Positions 1 through 13,611 of a stretch of DNA of 64,000 nucleotides are shown in pieces. Below the pieces are notes generated by a model. That model saw only the letters and a program-made list of their open reading frames with translations. It made no database searches and was not told the origin of the DNA. The translations under genes were made by a program, and so were the position numbers. Position 1 is the stretch's first letter. Every line of letters begins with the position of its first letter. The DNA is from Sipunculus nudus (taxonomy: Eukaryota > Annelida > Sipuncula > Golfingiida > Sipunculidae). The stretch is taken from positions 24,019,839-24,083,838 of the forward strand of contig CM049316.1 of NCBI GenBank assembly GCA_026874595.1. The letters are read 5' to 3'.

Positions 1-531
1 TATTCTTGCTTCTTTATGTACGCTCTGTCATTAGTTAGAACATTAACGTTAGTTAACATTAGTTAGAAATTAGAAGTAGAAAACACGAAGTAGAAAACAC
101 TTTATACTTTGATTTGTTTTATATATGTGTGTAAATTGACCGTAAACTTGTATATAAGCCTACTTTTTAATTTGTAATTTGGTGACTTTACGGGTAACTT
201 TCATATACTTCATTCATACTGTGATCTTTTTGAACGTTTTCTATTTCGGTTTGTGTATAAATTAGCTATTATCATAATCAGGAACTACATATTTAACATT
301 AAACACTCTTTTCAATTAATAAATACGTTTTACTTTCACTTTCTCTCGTTTTTGTTTTGACTCATTAAACCCTTCCCTAATGAACCTAAGACGGTAAAAA
401 AACGGGCTTCCATTCTCCGACTTCCGACTCAGTATATCTACGGGAAGGTTGTTTTCTGAGGGATTTTTCAAAGCTAGTATAAGACGGGGAGCTAGTATCA
501 GACCTCTGGCCCGGAAGGGATAACTACGCCC

Positions 532-707
532 CTGGGCCGAGTGTCTCTGGGGGCGGCGACCGGACGGGGCCGAGTGTCGCTGGGTCCTGCTGACAAGGGG
601 CCGAGTGTCACTAGGGCCGAGCGTCTCAGGGGCCGAGTGTCTCTGGGGCCGAGAGTCGCTGGGGCCGAGTGTCTCTGGGACGAGTGTCTCTGGGGCCGAG
701 AGTTCCT
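532..707. repeat. 16-bp GC-rich minisatellite
   Basis: About 11 imperfect copies of GGGGCCGAGTGTCTCT in otherwise AT-rich DNA. Short open frames across it are by-products of the repeat. Confidence 0.8.
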
Positions 708-1399
708 GTTACCATTTTGCTCATTTACCCACTTTTAATCACATGCTGCATCACACAAAAACTTTCCCAAATATTGAACAAACAGAATCATATGTGCCAA
801 ATTGTTATATTTTTATTCCCTAGCTAATATAGTCTTTTCAAAAGCTTAATAAAACTTCAAATCACATTATCATGTTTTTAATTTTACTCAAAACCAAAGG
901 CGTGCATCGTATGGAGGACGAAACAAATATACTTAGAGGCAAAGGATATACAATTTTCAGACTTTCCTGAAGCTTAAAATGTTATTTTCGAACAAATATT
1001 GACATGAACAATTTTTATAACACATACCTAATTTCAAGGATATACAATTACACATTGAGCAATAAGGCTAATTGTTATATTCAAAAGCCGACCATTCTAT
1101 ATTATTATTAATTAAAATAGTAAGCATACAATATATTTCCTACAATTGTCACTGTACTGAATTGTATTGTATTTAATTATCTAACCTAAAAAATGCACAA
1201 TACTGATCCATATTACTAAACACACTCAATAAAGAAATAAAGTCCCAGTGTTTTCTACGGTCCCGAGGCAGCGGAAATCTTGCGCTTCTAAAGAAGCTAC
1301 AGATTTTCGCGCTGCCTGCTTTGACCGTTTATGATGCACTTAAACACCAGGTGGTGCACATGGGCCTGTCTGCTAAAAAAAATGCTGATATGACGAGCA

Positions 1400-1570
1400 G
1401 CCAACCAAATGCAAGTCAACAAACACTCGATAGGCATCAGGCTCCGCCCGGAAACCACACGTTGGGGCAATTCTCTCTGAGCCTGTGGCCTGTTCAAACG
1501 GTCGCCGGGGCGATGAGCTGTCACTCAAAACGAAATAAACAACATTGGCTCCGTGTATTCCTCGCTTGGC
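1400..1570. repeat. Dispersed repeat family C
   Basis: Shares GAGCCTGTGGCCTGT, GAGCTGTCACTC and AACAACATTGGCTC, then CTTGCTTGGCTGG-like sequence, with 42410-42580 in the same orientation. Non-coding. Confidence 0.55.
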
Positions 1571-2689
1571 TGGTAAACCGTCTCAGACCCCCTCCCTTTT
1601 TCGTCCGAAGCAACCTTTTTTTCAGGTTTTTCATTATTTTTTATGGGTTGGACCCCCCTTATCCTAAATCCGGGATCCGCCCCTCTGAAAGTATCCTTTC
1701 ACTTTAAAGATATATTGGTAACAATTACATATATACATATATAATATTATTATATAGTTTACTATAGATTGAAACCTAAGAGCTTTATTGATTCATATGT
1801 ACACAATAAAATTATCTCCCCGTAATTCAAAGTATAGTCATGCATTTATTTTAAGTCTATATTGATATGAACAGGCGAAAATGTTACATTTTATAAATGA
1901 GTCGCTTGCAAAGCGACTTTCGAGACCTTACCTTATTAGGTGGCGTTTCATTGTCGTCAGGCATCGTCTGTTTCTTCTGTCGTCACAGAAGATCGGGTGT
2001 TACCTGCAGGAATGTCTGTCAGGTACTGGCGAGCAGGCGATCTCTGCTGACGATATATGCAGTTGCTGCGGGACAGTGATGACGACATGAAAGTTAGTCA
2101 CGTGACCACATATCGAACAAGTAAAAAATAGCAACTGGTTCCTCCTCAAATGACAAAAATGTGTGTACGTGATGAAGAATTTTAAATTATCTACTAAATA
2201 TAGACCAAAATAGTATACCTAGGAAATTCACCAGGTACCAAAATTCAGAATATTCCTGGAATGATACATAAAACTACAAACGCGTCAATCGGTGCAAGTT
2301 GTTCACACCTGTAAGGAATTCGTAATTGGTTACGCATAAATAAATTTTCATGTATAGATATTTTACGTTCCGTTTGCAACTCGAGGCTTTATAATGTTTA
2401 TCGCCTACAGGAATGTTAATCAGCAATGTATAACCTGTAATTATTGTCAAATTATTAAAACGGCCCAATTTTACATATCCCAGCAATAGTCTTGGTATGT
2501 AAGTGCCTAGCCGTAACAACCCGACTCAGTAGGCAATCGGATAATTGGGCTAGTAAGCCGACTCGAGTCGTGATACAAGTAATATTGAGGAATGTATCGC
2601 AGTGGTCTTGCATCAAGTTGCATTCATATTGTGGTAAACGGCTTATAATCTCAATATTATGCTGAGGATGATGAACTCACACAACAGTT

Positions 2690-2840
2690 TACAAGTGAGC
2701 TCGCAACCCATACTGAAACACCGAAGTGAATTTGCGCGGTGCGGCCACCAATTGGTGTGCGCGCTATGTTTATGATTTGGGCCAGTGATCATGCTCGGTG
2801 CAAGCTTATTTGCTATTCTTTACGGGAGCATACAAACTTA
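2690..2840. repeat. Dispersed repeat family B
   Basis: Shares GCGCTATGTTTATG, GCCAGTGATCATGC and TACGGGAG with 20790-20900 in BRI-A intron 5. Confidence 0.5.
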
Positions 2841-5800
2841 GTATGATATATCTGCAGGTACCATAATATTTTAATGAGTTCACACTAAATTCCTCGAACA
2901 AACAGAGCCATCAAACTTGCTATTGCTGTGTCGCAGGTACTACCACCTCGCGGTAAATTAACTAACTGATTACGGCTCTCTGGCCGACCATTTCATCATT
3001 TAGTGACAAGATCTGGCACTGAGTTACGTCTATCGGTACAGGGAATCACCTTTTACTAAGGCATTTTAGTCGCAAAATGTAAATACTCAAGTCAAGGCGG
3101 GGCTAACAAAATATTTGTGCAGCAGCAGTCTGTACTTCATGCTTGCATAATAGAAGTCAATGTATATCTGGATATCAGCCTTCCAAGCTTAATTTACAAG
3201 ATTCAAATCAGACGATAACTTTCCAAATTTAAAATATACGGTCTATTTACGCTCTTTATACATTGTACCAACAAATGCATTCAAAACCTTCGTTTCTAAC
3301 GGCCGGGCGGACTGCCGAGGTGAATTTGAAGTGAAGAAAGACCTATCGCTATGGCTTAGCATTAGTGAAGGTCAGCTGAGCTGATAAAAAGGAACGCTTT
3401 GAGAGCGGAAACTGATTCATGCGCCCGTTTCCTCTCCAGGGCATGCCGTCCAGGGTGGCAGGAAGGTTGTCATCGTTGTCGTGCCGCTGTTCATGAATTC
3501 ATACCTCCGGAGTGAATTCCTACATATCTTGCCACCAACATTGTCCGTTCTCTCAGGACCACTTAAACTGATATTAAAATCACCAGGCATGTAATTGTAT
3601 CTTACTTTGTTTTTTATAAGAAATCAATCATTTGTGTCATCTTACACGTTCCCCCGGCAAATATCCAAATCATAAATCATTCTGTCTGTGTGTATGTAAT
3701 TACGCCTGGAGCAGCCCTACCCAATCAAAATTGCCCGTAGGCAGTGAGTCTTTACACAGCTGTGAAAACAATTTTAGTGAGATAAAATTTTCAAACATTT
3801 TGAGACCGTTCAATGAATGTCAGATCCAGTATAGTCACGTTTATAATATTTTGCCCTCTGATTAAGAAGTTCAACCAAAGGAGGATTATTTAGAGATATA
3901 ATCTTTTAAACGCAGAGAAATGTTTTATTAAATAAAGTTTGGTCTTTATGAAAATATGAACAAAAAAAAGTTTATTAAACCGATTTGTCTTAGATACTAG
4001 TAATAGGAATTGGCTGTGAAATCATAATCGTTGATTGAAAGATAAAAAAACCACCAATGATCGATTATTGTTCGACCATTTTATGTGCCTTCTGTATTAG
4101 AGTAAAATCTCCTGTTTAGAATTATATATAACATATTTGCCATCAGGGCCTTCATTAGTATGAAAATTTGAAGAGTCCGGGACGCTCAGGCATAGATATT
4201 TGGTAGTCCCATCTTGGTTTATAGAGGGGTTTTGTAAAAATTGAATCTTTTTCCTATTTTATGTAATTATCATATCATTATATGATTACAAACCGTGTCA
4301 TTATATGAATATATGCTTATAGTGAAATTTAAGCCTCAGTTATCAGTTATCGTTTGAGACAGCCGGCAATTGTCATTGACTGTTACAAGTTCCTAAAACC
4401 AACTATTCGCGCGTCCAATCGGACGCTTGGACCATTAGAACGGAGCGTCAATAAGAGATTTCCAGCGTCGGTGACGCTTACTCCCGTGGGCCTGAAAGCC
4501 GTGGGCCATACAAATACAGTCTGAGTTCAACATCACGCTGAAAAGTCAAGGTAATAGACGGGTTGTTGACACTTATACGTTGCATTTAGTTCAGTTTTAA
4601 TTCTGTTACTCATTTTGTGTCCCGTCAAACCAATATCTATGACATAATTAGAATGTTTTATCTTGATGGGCATACATAATCGTATGTGATCGGATATGCA
4701 AAAATGCAACCCATTCATTCGATTGTGATAGAAGATGACGAATCATCGATATAATCGACTAATTGGCAGTCCACTATTATGTACACATAACCAATGACAT
4801 AAAAAATACAGTAAGGTCATTTTTTAGCAACTCTTTGTTAACTAGACAACACTCAGGTACCGCATACATTCACCAAATCAAATAGTCTTATCCAAAGATC
4901 GTCAAAATAATCATTACTACGAAGATGTAGGTAGAGAGAAGAAACAATATCACGATAAATGTGAGACATTGTAAAGTTTTGGAAAGGGCGAGGTTGGAGA
5001 CGATATCCATATTTTATTCATGTTTACCAGATACAAGACGTCCAGAAAAGTCTTTATACAGGACTTCTCTCGAAATAAATATGAACCCTTTCAGATTTTC
5101 AGACAGAATCATAGAGAACAATTTTAATTATGTTAATTTATGTTCCAAGTAAACCGATAAGACATTACATTATATCTATACGAAAAAAAAATTAATCTCT
5201 TGTCGGCTTTAAATCATTGATATATCACTTAACATAAGTAAAATATATATCAAATTAATGCTTAACGTCATTTTTCCGATCTACAATTTGAAGGTTATAT
5301 AATTTAATATAATTCATTTATATTGAAACAAATGGTGCATGCAAACTTATAACTTTTCATAAGTTCATAAGTTTTGTCATTTTGTACCTCGTGCTAAGGT
5401 ACCTTTCTAGTGAACGCTTCAAGGGATACATCTAATTATTGTTGTTTTGTAACTCAGATCTGAATAATCTGAACGGTTCCATAATTATACCGTTCTTGAA
5501 AGGTTCAATAATTATTTGGGAATCAAACAGATAAAAGTTAAAACCATTTGGCTGCGTGTTCACCAAGACCCGCCTCAAATCATACTTCTTCTTCCGCACA
5601 TGGCTCCCTTTTCTATACAATTCATTTAAACTAAATTTAATTTATAAATAAATTATAAATAAACAGACGAACAGACAAGCAAGAGCTGATATTAATGGCT
5701 TCGGAAACTCGCAAGCTTAACTCATCTTTGGATATAGGGTTTATACTTTGAAAATGAATTTCAAATCTATCGAAACTTTTGAGATTATGCCATAAAAGCA

Positions 5801-7989
5801 TGAAAGGTTATTAAGTTTAAAATGGTAAATGTACTAAATATGCACATATGTAGGTATATCGATATGACTGAGAATACATGCATTTCGATCCACCCACACC
5901 GCGTCTGCAAGGTTAATGAGTTGTTGCCTATATATAGTTTCGAGACTAATGAGGAATAAGTAATTAACGATCAAGGTCGTTAATACCAGACATACCTCAG
6001 ACATCCCCGCGCCTGGTAGTGTTTTGTGCACAATACACAATATATTCGTGTTTAATGTGCCGTGTATAATTAACGATGTGTCTGCTGACATTCAAATGAT
6101 TTTCTATCACAAGCAGGACCAACAAGAAAGCTATTTCAGAACGCACACCTCCGCCAACGATATAATGTTATTAAAGTCCGTCCAACCAAGGTGCGCTCAT
6201 CGGTTCTTGGCAATATTTATTTGAAAAGTTTATTTTAAAAATACCACATGTCAGTAACTCAGCTAGGTAGTTATTTATTAGGGAATCGGCACCAAATCTT
6301 GCAAAAACTTGAGTAAACTGATTAATTAACCAAGGTTAAAACAAGGCACGACAAGGTCAAGAATATATTTTTCACCGACGTTGATTGGCTGATTGGAGTG
6401 CTGGGTACCATAAATATAACATACGTTGTTAGTGTAAAGACACTATCCTTCTCTGACACTTAATATAAAGTCTTCACGAGGAAACGTCTAGAATATTGCA
6501 TTCAATAATACGTTCAAAAATGTATACGTTGAATTATTTTGAATAAAAAAAAATCATTATCTATTTCTGAAGTGTACACATTTTTCTGTATTTGTTACAG
6601 ACAGGACATAAAAATTAGCATTTCTGAATTATTACGCCCCTTACTAGGAGTGACTGTATAGCACAGCCTACATGGACTACCTCCAACATTTATGAAGTTC
6701 TACTTAGGTCAGAGATGGACGAATCAGAAAAACTGCGTGATAAACTTTACTTTATTTTGAATGACTCTTAATCATATTTCATATTCCAATTGTCGAAAAA
6801 ATCCCTGTAGTATATTTTTATGCCAGAATATAAACACAACAATAACATATGTTAATATGGGAAAGAGAGAGAGAGAGAAAGAGAGAGACAGAGAAAGAGA
6901 GAGTATGAGCAATGAAGAGGTCGCTGTTTTTTTTTCTATTTTGTAAACTGATTAACCAGAGGAGTTCATTGTGTTCTTTAATTTGAAACGTAACTTTACT
7001 ATCATCCAGTTTGCGTACATCTGAGCTAATTAAGTCACCATTCACTGAATAGTTATATAAAGGTTTAGCCCTTTATTCTAAAGTATAGATTATTTTACAG
7101 ACGTCATTTATAAATTACTGAGTAGGCACAAGCCAGTTCACGGCTTATTACATTATGACTTTGCAAGATCATAGTTTTTTTTCGTAATGATGAATGAAAC
7201 GACCTACAAGGAATGCAACCTGATGAGCAATCTGGCGTTATGGATAAGAGAGCCTTCTTTGCTTTCCTCCGCCCACGCAGCCGATCGTTGATTATGTTTT
7301 GTCTGACCCTGTTTGTCTATCTTTCAAATTCCTCTTCCAGGAGGTCTTCTGTTTTTGTCTTGGTTTGTTGGTTTGATTTTAGCCAAAAAGTAAACAACGG
7401 ATATTAATAATTTTTATTGGGAGGGGTGGGGTAGGAGGGGGGGGGGGGGGGTTGGATTTAATGTCCTTTAAATGCTTGAGTTAATCAAGGTCACCAAAAT
7501 TTGTTTTTAATAAATGGATTCGTTACCATTGCCAGACAGCAAAATGTTTTCCCCACCGCAGGCGAGACTGTCTTCATTCGATTGTATTATGAGTATGGAA
7601 CCGTGACAGACATTCGTCTGGCCCTTAGATTCATACATTTACTGCCCCTACGTAGCACACCTCAGTGTTTGGAAAGGATCTTGGTGATATTCCGGATTTT
7701 GGCGATCAGTTATTGGCGGAGGTTCACATGCGTCTCTCAATGCGTTTTAGTTCAAAGATGCTTTAACGAAATAAAGACGGGTCACACTGAAATTTGAGGG
7801 AGATTCATGAAATTAAGCAAGGGAGTTTTTTCAAAGGTAATTATGACCGAAATATCGGTGTCATTTGTTGTATATTTTTACATCTGTTTCCAAGTTTGGA
7901 AGTGATTTTGAGATGTTATTGAGGTCTTTGATAACATATAACAATTACGTTTCACAAAGTCATGACAACCCCGATAACATTTATATACC

Positions 7990-8812
7990 GGTTAACTAGA
8001 CCACCCCCTTAACAAGACCACCCCGATAACACGACCAGCCCGAAAACATGACCAACCCGGTAAGAAGACCCACCAAATAACATGATGATCTTGGTAACAC
8101 GACCAACCCTGTAACATGATGACCAGGGTAACACGACCATAACGGCTAACAACCACCCCGCTAACACGACAACCCCGGTAACAAGACCACCCTGGTAACA
8201 AGACCACCCCGGTAACACGACTATCCCGGTAACAAGACCACCCCGGTAACACGACTACCCCGGTAACAAGACCACCCCGGTAACACGACTTCCCCAGTAA
8301 CACGACTAACCCGGTAACAAGACCACCCCGGTAACAAGACTATCCCGGTAACACGACTACCCCGGTAACAAGACCACCTCGGTAACAAGACCACCCCGGT
8401 AACACGACTACCCCGGTAACAAGACCACCTCGGTAACAAGACCACCCCGTTCACATGACTACCCCGGTAACAAGACCACCCCGGTAACAAGACCACCCCG
8501 ATAACACGACTTCCCCGGTAACAAGACCACCCCGGTTACAAGACCACCCCGGTAACACGACTACCCCGGTAACAAGACGACCCCGGTAACAAGACCACCC
8601 CGGTAACACGACTACCCCGATAACAAGACCACCCCGGTAGCAAAACCAACCCAATAACCCGACCGTCCCGGTAACATGATGACCCCGATAACACGACCAT
8701 CCCGCTTACATGACTATCCCGATAACATGACCGTTCAAATAACATGACCATCCCGGTAATATGACCACGCCACCCTGGTAACACGGCCGCCATGGTGACA
8801 CGACTACCTTTT
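7990..8812. repeat. 17-bp minisatellite array
   Basis: About 48 imperfect copies of a 17-mer, mostly TAACAAGACCACCCCGG or TAACACGACTACCCCGG, often alternating as a 34-bp higher-order unit. Because 17 is not a multiple of 3, the minus strand reads a rolling 17-residue repeat (VVLLPGWSCYRGSRVTG) in all frames; this is not evidence of a gene. Edge copies are the most diverged. Confidence 0.92.
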
Positions 8813-9082
8813 CACAAATGCCAAGCTGGGGATATGATTCACTAGGGGAAAAGGTCTCCATTTCATATTATAATATTTTAAACCTGACCCTGTGATTTTT
8901 ATATATAAGAGTATTTCTTTCTACAAAGCTCAAAACATAGATATTCCGATCAGCTGTAAGACCAATTTTAATTGTTAAAATAAACAACATATTTTTTTAA
9001 AACATTTTTTTTTCTTATTTTCTTACCGTTTATGTTTCAAAAATCCCTTCAAATACATCATGCATGAGTCGAGTCCTGTTAG

Positions 9083-9083
<1 letters not shown>

Positions 9084-9138
<55 letters not shown>
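9084..9138. repeat. (TA)n microsatellite
   Basis: Pure TA run of about 55 bases, followed by GGGGT repeats at 9164-9190. Confidence 0.9.
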
Positions 9139-9141
<3 letters not shown>

Positions 9142-11139
9142 TCCTTTACTTTGAAAAATGGGAGTGGGGTGGGGTGGGGTGGGGTGGGGGGTATAATATG
9201 GTATGCCTCGTGCCTCGAGGTGCCCGTGTAACATGCCCGTGTTAGACAGTCTACGACCAGCGTACTGGCTGTCGAAGAGCCATTACATCCTTCAGCGAAG
9301 AACACTCATGATGAGTTCCCATAAGACTGCATGATAATAATTAAGATACAAATTTCGTCAAGTTACAGTTAATTTCACCCTGAGTCATTTGACTTCTTTT
9401 GATTCAGACCATAAAAATTTTAATCATAAAAAACACATGATAACGTCAATCATAAATGAAACATCGAATGCCTTGTGTAAATCTTAAAACGCTGAAATGA
9501 ATTAAAGGATAATTCTCGTATAAAAATATGTAAGCCTCCAGAAAGATCTAGTAAATATTATTATATTTACAGAACATATTGTTCAACGAAATATCATCGT
9601 GGAGGCAGTGACATCCCTTCCATTAGTACTTATTCAGGCGGTTTTGCATCAGTGGCAGTGACACCCCTGCATTTTATTTAGAGTTCCAGAGATGTATTTG
9701 GATAAATGCCGTGAATTCCTGCCATGTTCGTTAACCGTCATGCATCGCCCTGCGATACGGTATTTCAGGACTTGCCCGCATGATTGGCTTAATTACTGTA
9801 ATTAAGGAATTTAACTACTGTAATTAAGGAATTTAACGATAAGTCCCAGACACATTAATTGAATATTTGTGGTTTTGAGATTCCTCTATGTCACAGACCG
9901 GGCATCGGTCGTCAGTTAAGAAGGGAAGTTAGTACTCGTACTATTATACACCCTTTAAGGCGTGCTCCCACTCAACTTCTGCCGATTCCCCAACTTGCAG
10001 GGGTGTCGATTCAAGGGGGATGGGGGTATATATGCCCCCCCCCCCCCTTTTGGCAAGGGTTGGGGATGGTCAATGTAAACAACCCCCTAATATTCAGAGA
10101 ACAATATTTATATATTGAAAAAAAAATAAATATATTAATAATTGCAATAAGAGTTTATTTTCTCCATTAAATATTAATAACTTGATCAGAATTAACCTTT
10201 ACTGGAAACATAACTTCTTATTTTTAAAACATTGTTTAATTATTATAAAATGTAATATATTTGAAATATAAAAAACGTTGTCCCAACTTTGAATACCCTC
10301 CCGCGCCTATGAGTCATCTCCACCCATGAAGTTAAATTAACGCCCCTGCCAGCTTGTGTATCAAAGAATGGCGTTTCTTTTAAATGTTTTGATAGAGGGT
10401 TTATCCGACAAAAAACTAAAAGTTTCAACCGTTTTATTTTATAGGGAAGTTTTACAGAATGGAAGTATGACTAGAAGTAGTTAGAAAATCCATGTATATA
10501 TGCACAGTATGAATATTGGCTTTTTAAAAAGTAATTTATTGAGATTTTTTTTTTACACAAAAAGAGTGCACTGTTTTTGATATATATATCTATAGGGTCT
10601 TCTTCCGGTTACATGATTAAAGAACGACAATGTCCATCGTCACCATACTTTGTGTGAATGAGTATAACTAGACCATATAAAAGAGTACAGTGATACCTGT
10701 CTAATAAGGTCAATTTTAGTTCAATGTCTTTTGAAAAAATGTCATTTCCAATTCAGTTATTTTTTTAATTGAAATGCAAATCACAACTCAAAAAGTTAAA
10801 AATCGAAATAGAAAATCTGTTCATAATTAAAATTTAAAAATAATACATTTTAGTGGAAAGTCAGAAAAAAAAGAGTAAGGGATTTTACAAACTGGAAAAT
10901 TATCTCAACATCATATTTAAATTCACAACTGTATTTTGAGCGATAAGTAAAACTTATATAAATCGCCTTTTCAGCATCATTTGATATTTCTCCTGCAACT
11001 CCATTGCATATCTAATTCAGAAGTGACCCACTCAGGTCTGGCATTTAGGAATTAGAAATCTGCATTCTAAGGAATGCAAGCCTCCGCCTTCTGGGGAGGG
11101 GGGTCGCTATTGTGGGATGCTCCCCATAAACCACGTTTG

Positions 11140-11420
11140 CATTTATTTATTCGGCCCATATTCCAAGGTTCATTCCTGTTTAAGTGAGTCTACATTTGTT
11201 AATATTCATTGATGACGTCCCTGAATCCGGATCATGTGCCGGATCCACATCAAAATTTATCGATTCTTCATCGGCCCGTTCCAGAATTCCCTGAAAATTT
11301 CATGAGATTCCGTGTGATATCATGAGTTATTTTATGAACAAACTAGCAAGTTCACCAACAAACAAACACCCACGAACTGGGACGAGAACATACCCTACTT
11401 TCGCAGGCAATAACGGTTTC
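11140..11420. repeat. Dispersed repeat family A
   Basis: Order: CGGCCCATATTCCAAGGTTC, GAATCCGGATCATGTGCCGG, ATCGATTCTTC, AACAAAC. Related copies are at 14640-14790, 28840-29010, 39245-39460 and 47025-47215 (inverted). Several end near AAAACATAACCTCC-TGGCGAAGG. The 28.9 and 47.1 kb copies sit at matching positions in intron 1 of the two BRICHOS genes. Confidence 0.6.
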
Positions 11421-12243
11421 TTTTTATTTTGGGCCAGGTCATAACATGAACCATTGCATACCATTAATATATGATGTGTAAGTCACATAATGTTAATATC
11501 AAATTCATACATTAAGCTAATGTTTTGTATAATAGCAACAAAAACGACCCACCCTGTATTCGGGTCGAATCAGTCACGTTACATTTTTTAAGCTAATTCA
11601 GATATAAGCTGAAGGTTCTTTAACCCATGAGATCTAGAAAACGCGCCTATTTGCTTTTTACAGATTAAGGTATGGTCAGCCCTGATTTTTCTTTCGGGTC
11701 ATACCCGAAACATTAGTGTCACCAGTCACCAATAGATGTCGCTAGTTTATGAGAAGGGCTACTTTAATTATATAAAATATTTGACATCTTTTTCTAGTTA
11801 ATTGTTTAACTCTTTCAAAAGAAAGATAATATATTTAAGACCACTTACTTGCGGTGCCGCAAATGATTTAAGTTCGTTTATTTCAGGAATTCCGGAATCC
11901 TGTTACTTTCGAACTTTCGAAAATAACTCGGTCGCAACAAATGTCAGAACAAAGATAATTATGGATTCAGATGTTCCTGTGGTTTAGATCTCTGCACCTT
12001 TCTCCGCCTTCAAGAACGCGGATGGGAGTATTGTGGACCAACCTGAACGGCACCCAATGCGCATGCGCGGCTTTTCCTGGCGTATTGTTTAACAAATGAA
12101 ATGAGCCATATCTTACCGCGACATGTCAGCATCTACAACAATGTTTTGCTCATTAAGTATCCAGACCGCTGTACGGCCTTGTCAACAACTAATGGACGAT
12201 TTTCTTATTGATGCCCACGCATCTAGAACGAAGCTGTCTAGGG

Positions 12244-12845
12244 CACTCTTTTCTCCCGACGGAATCCACAAAAATATCATATATGTAACACCTATCGATC
12301 CAAATATATATATATATACGTATATATATATATATATATTCATATGTAATGCATCACTACATGAATTATGTATAGGGACACCGCCCACACACAAACACAC
12401 ACACACAAACTCGCTCAGAAAAAGAATACATGTAGACTAAAATGAAGACAACGTATTTTATGTCGTAAGATGTTTTTAGGACTGAGTGCTTGAGCTGTTC
12501 TGCAGGTTCCCCATTTCATCCCGTAGGAATCCATATAAATATATCATATGTAACACATATTGATCGATAAAAGTATATGTATTTATATATATATATTTAT
12601 ATATATTCATATGAAATGCATCACTATGCATGAAATATGTTTAGGGACCCCCCCCCCCCCACTCTCTTTTCGTCTGCTCCTCATCCCCTCCCTCTCTCTC
12701 TCTCTCTCTCTCTCCCGCCCCCCCCTCTCTCTCTCACACACACACACATATTGAAACACAGAATACGTGTACACTTAAATGAAGACAACATATTTTTAGT
12801 CAAAAGATTTTTTTAATAACTTAGAGCTTCAGCTGTTCAAAAAAA
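12244..12845. repeat. Tandem duplication of a ~300-bp unit with internal microsatellites
   Basis: Unit 1 (12244-12498) and unit 2 (12505-12845) share the same order: GGAATCCA, ATATCATA-TGTAACAC, a (TA)n block, CATATG-AATGCATCACTA, TAGGGAC, a CA or CT microsatellite, then AATGAAGACAAC, and GAGCT-CAGCTGTTC at the end. The microsatellites differ in type: CA in unit 1, C-run plus CT plus CA in unit 2. Confidence 0.75.
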
Positions 12846-13276
12846 TTGATAAATTTATCAATTAATTTATTCCAAATTTTCGTTTCTCCAAATGATAGTC
12901 AACTCGACACCAGTGAAGCTTAGTAGATAATATCCGTTTACAACTCTCTGTTTCGTCCCTTCTACCGTCCGAATAACGAGGCGTGACGTCACATCAGTGA
13001 CAGGGCTCCTAGTGGTTCTTAAGGCAAGAACTGAGTCGTTGTGGCACCAACATTCAGTTAGAGTTTCACCTTCATTAGCTTCCTTTAATTTTTTTTAAAA
13101 ACTTACCTGTTTATATCCGCTTTCAAAAGTGCTTAGAAATCAGGGTTTAGCAGGGAATTTGTAATATTTTTTATTATTTTAGTAATTAGTAATGATTTAA
13201 TCAACTTTTGCTCTTGATGTTGTATAGCGCTTCTGAATACTGTTTTGTTGAATTAGCACTATGTAAATCAAATTTA

Positions 13277-13425
13277 TTATTGTTATTATTATTATTATTA
13301 TTGTTTTATTATAATCATTATTATTAATATTACTATTATTATTATTATTATTAATATTACTATTATTATTATTATTTTTATTATTATTATTATTATTTTT
13401 ATTAATATTATTATTATTATCATTA
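13277..13425. repeat. (ATT)n microsatellite, interrupted
   Basis: About 150 bases of ATT/TTA trinucleotides with occasional C. The long Asn/Ile frame on the minus strand is an artefact of it. Confidence 0.85.
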
Positions 13426-13439
13426 ACCATGCGGTTTGC

Positions 13440-13511
13440 ATATGAAATGACATCTTTGATGATGCATCCGCTTGTTACCTGGATGCATCATCAAAGTTTG
13501 TCATTTCATAT
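13440..13511. repeat. Near-perfect 30-bp hairpin
   Basis: Left arm 13440-13469 and right arm 13481-13511 are reverse complements apart from a small change near the base (GATG-CATTT side), with an 11-base loop GCTTGTTACCT. It directly abuts the ATT microsatellite. Confidence 0.75.
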
Positions 13512-13587
13512 CTTAACGCCAGATGGACCTCGGGTAGACGGCCACATGTTGAGCTGCCATCTGGGTAGCCTCTTCCACGGGCTCGAC

Positions 13588-13611
13588 GGGGGGGGGGGGG
13601 GGGGGGGGGGG
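13588..13611. repeat. Poly-G tract (24 G)
   Basis: Uninterrupted G run. Similar runs occur at 7437-7450, 14427-14470, 25297-25313, 47734-47761 and 62318-62332, and C runs at 10036-10047, 28397-28410 and 33261-33276. Confidence 0.85.

Larger units (their letters stand above)
1..7980. other. Left flank, no gene supported
   Basis: AT-rich non-coding DNA. Contents beyond the repeats listed separately: a small hairpin GTCGCTTGCAAAGCGAC at 1901-1917, a GA microsatellite at 6861-6903, and a G-rich tract at 7420-7451. No open frame of more than 130 codons, no splice-framed conserved domain and no convincing tRNA or rRNA was seen on either strand. Confidence 0.6.

Noticed and set aside
541-823. Two short frames over the 16-bp minisatellite
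   Set aside because: Repeat artefact in two frames, with no conserved features.
7992-8793. Overlapping minus-strand open frames with a GWSCYRG-type repeat protein
   Set aside because: They are produced by the 17-bp minisatellite in every frame; unit length is not a multiple of three and no start context or domain supports a gene.
7990-8812. CRISPR-like array
   Set aside because: Contiguous 17-bp tandem units without unique spacers, in eukaryotic DNA.
13197-13430. Asn-rich minus-strand frame
   Set aside because: Translation of the (ATT)n microsatellite.
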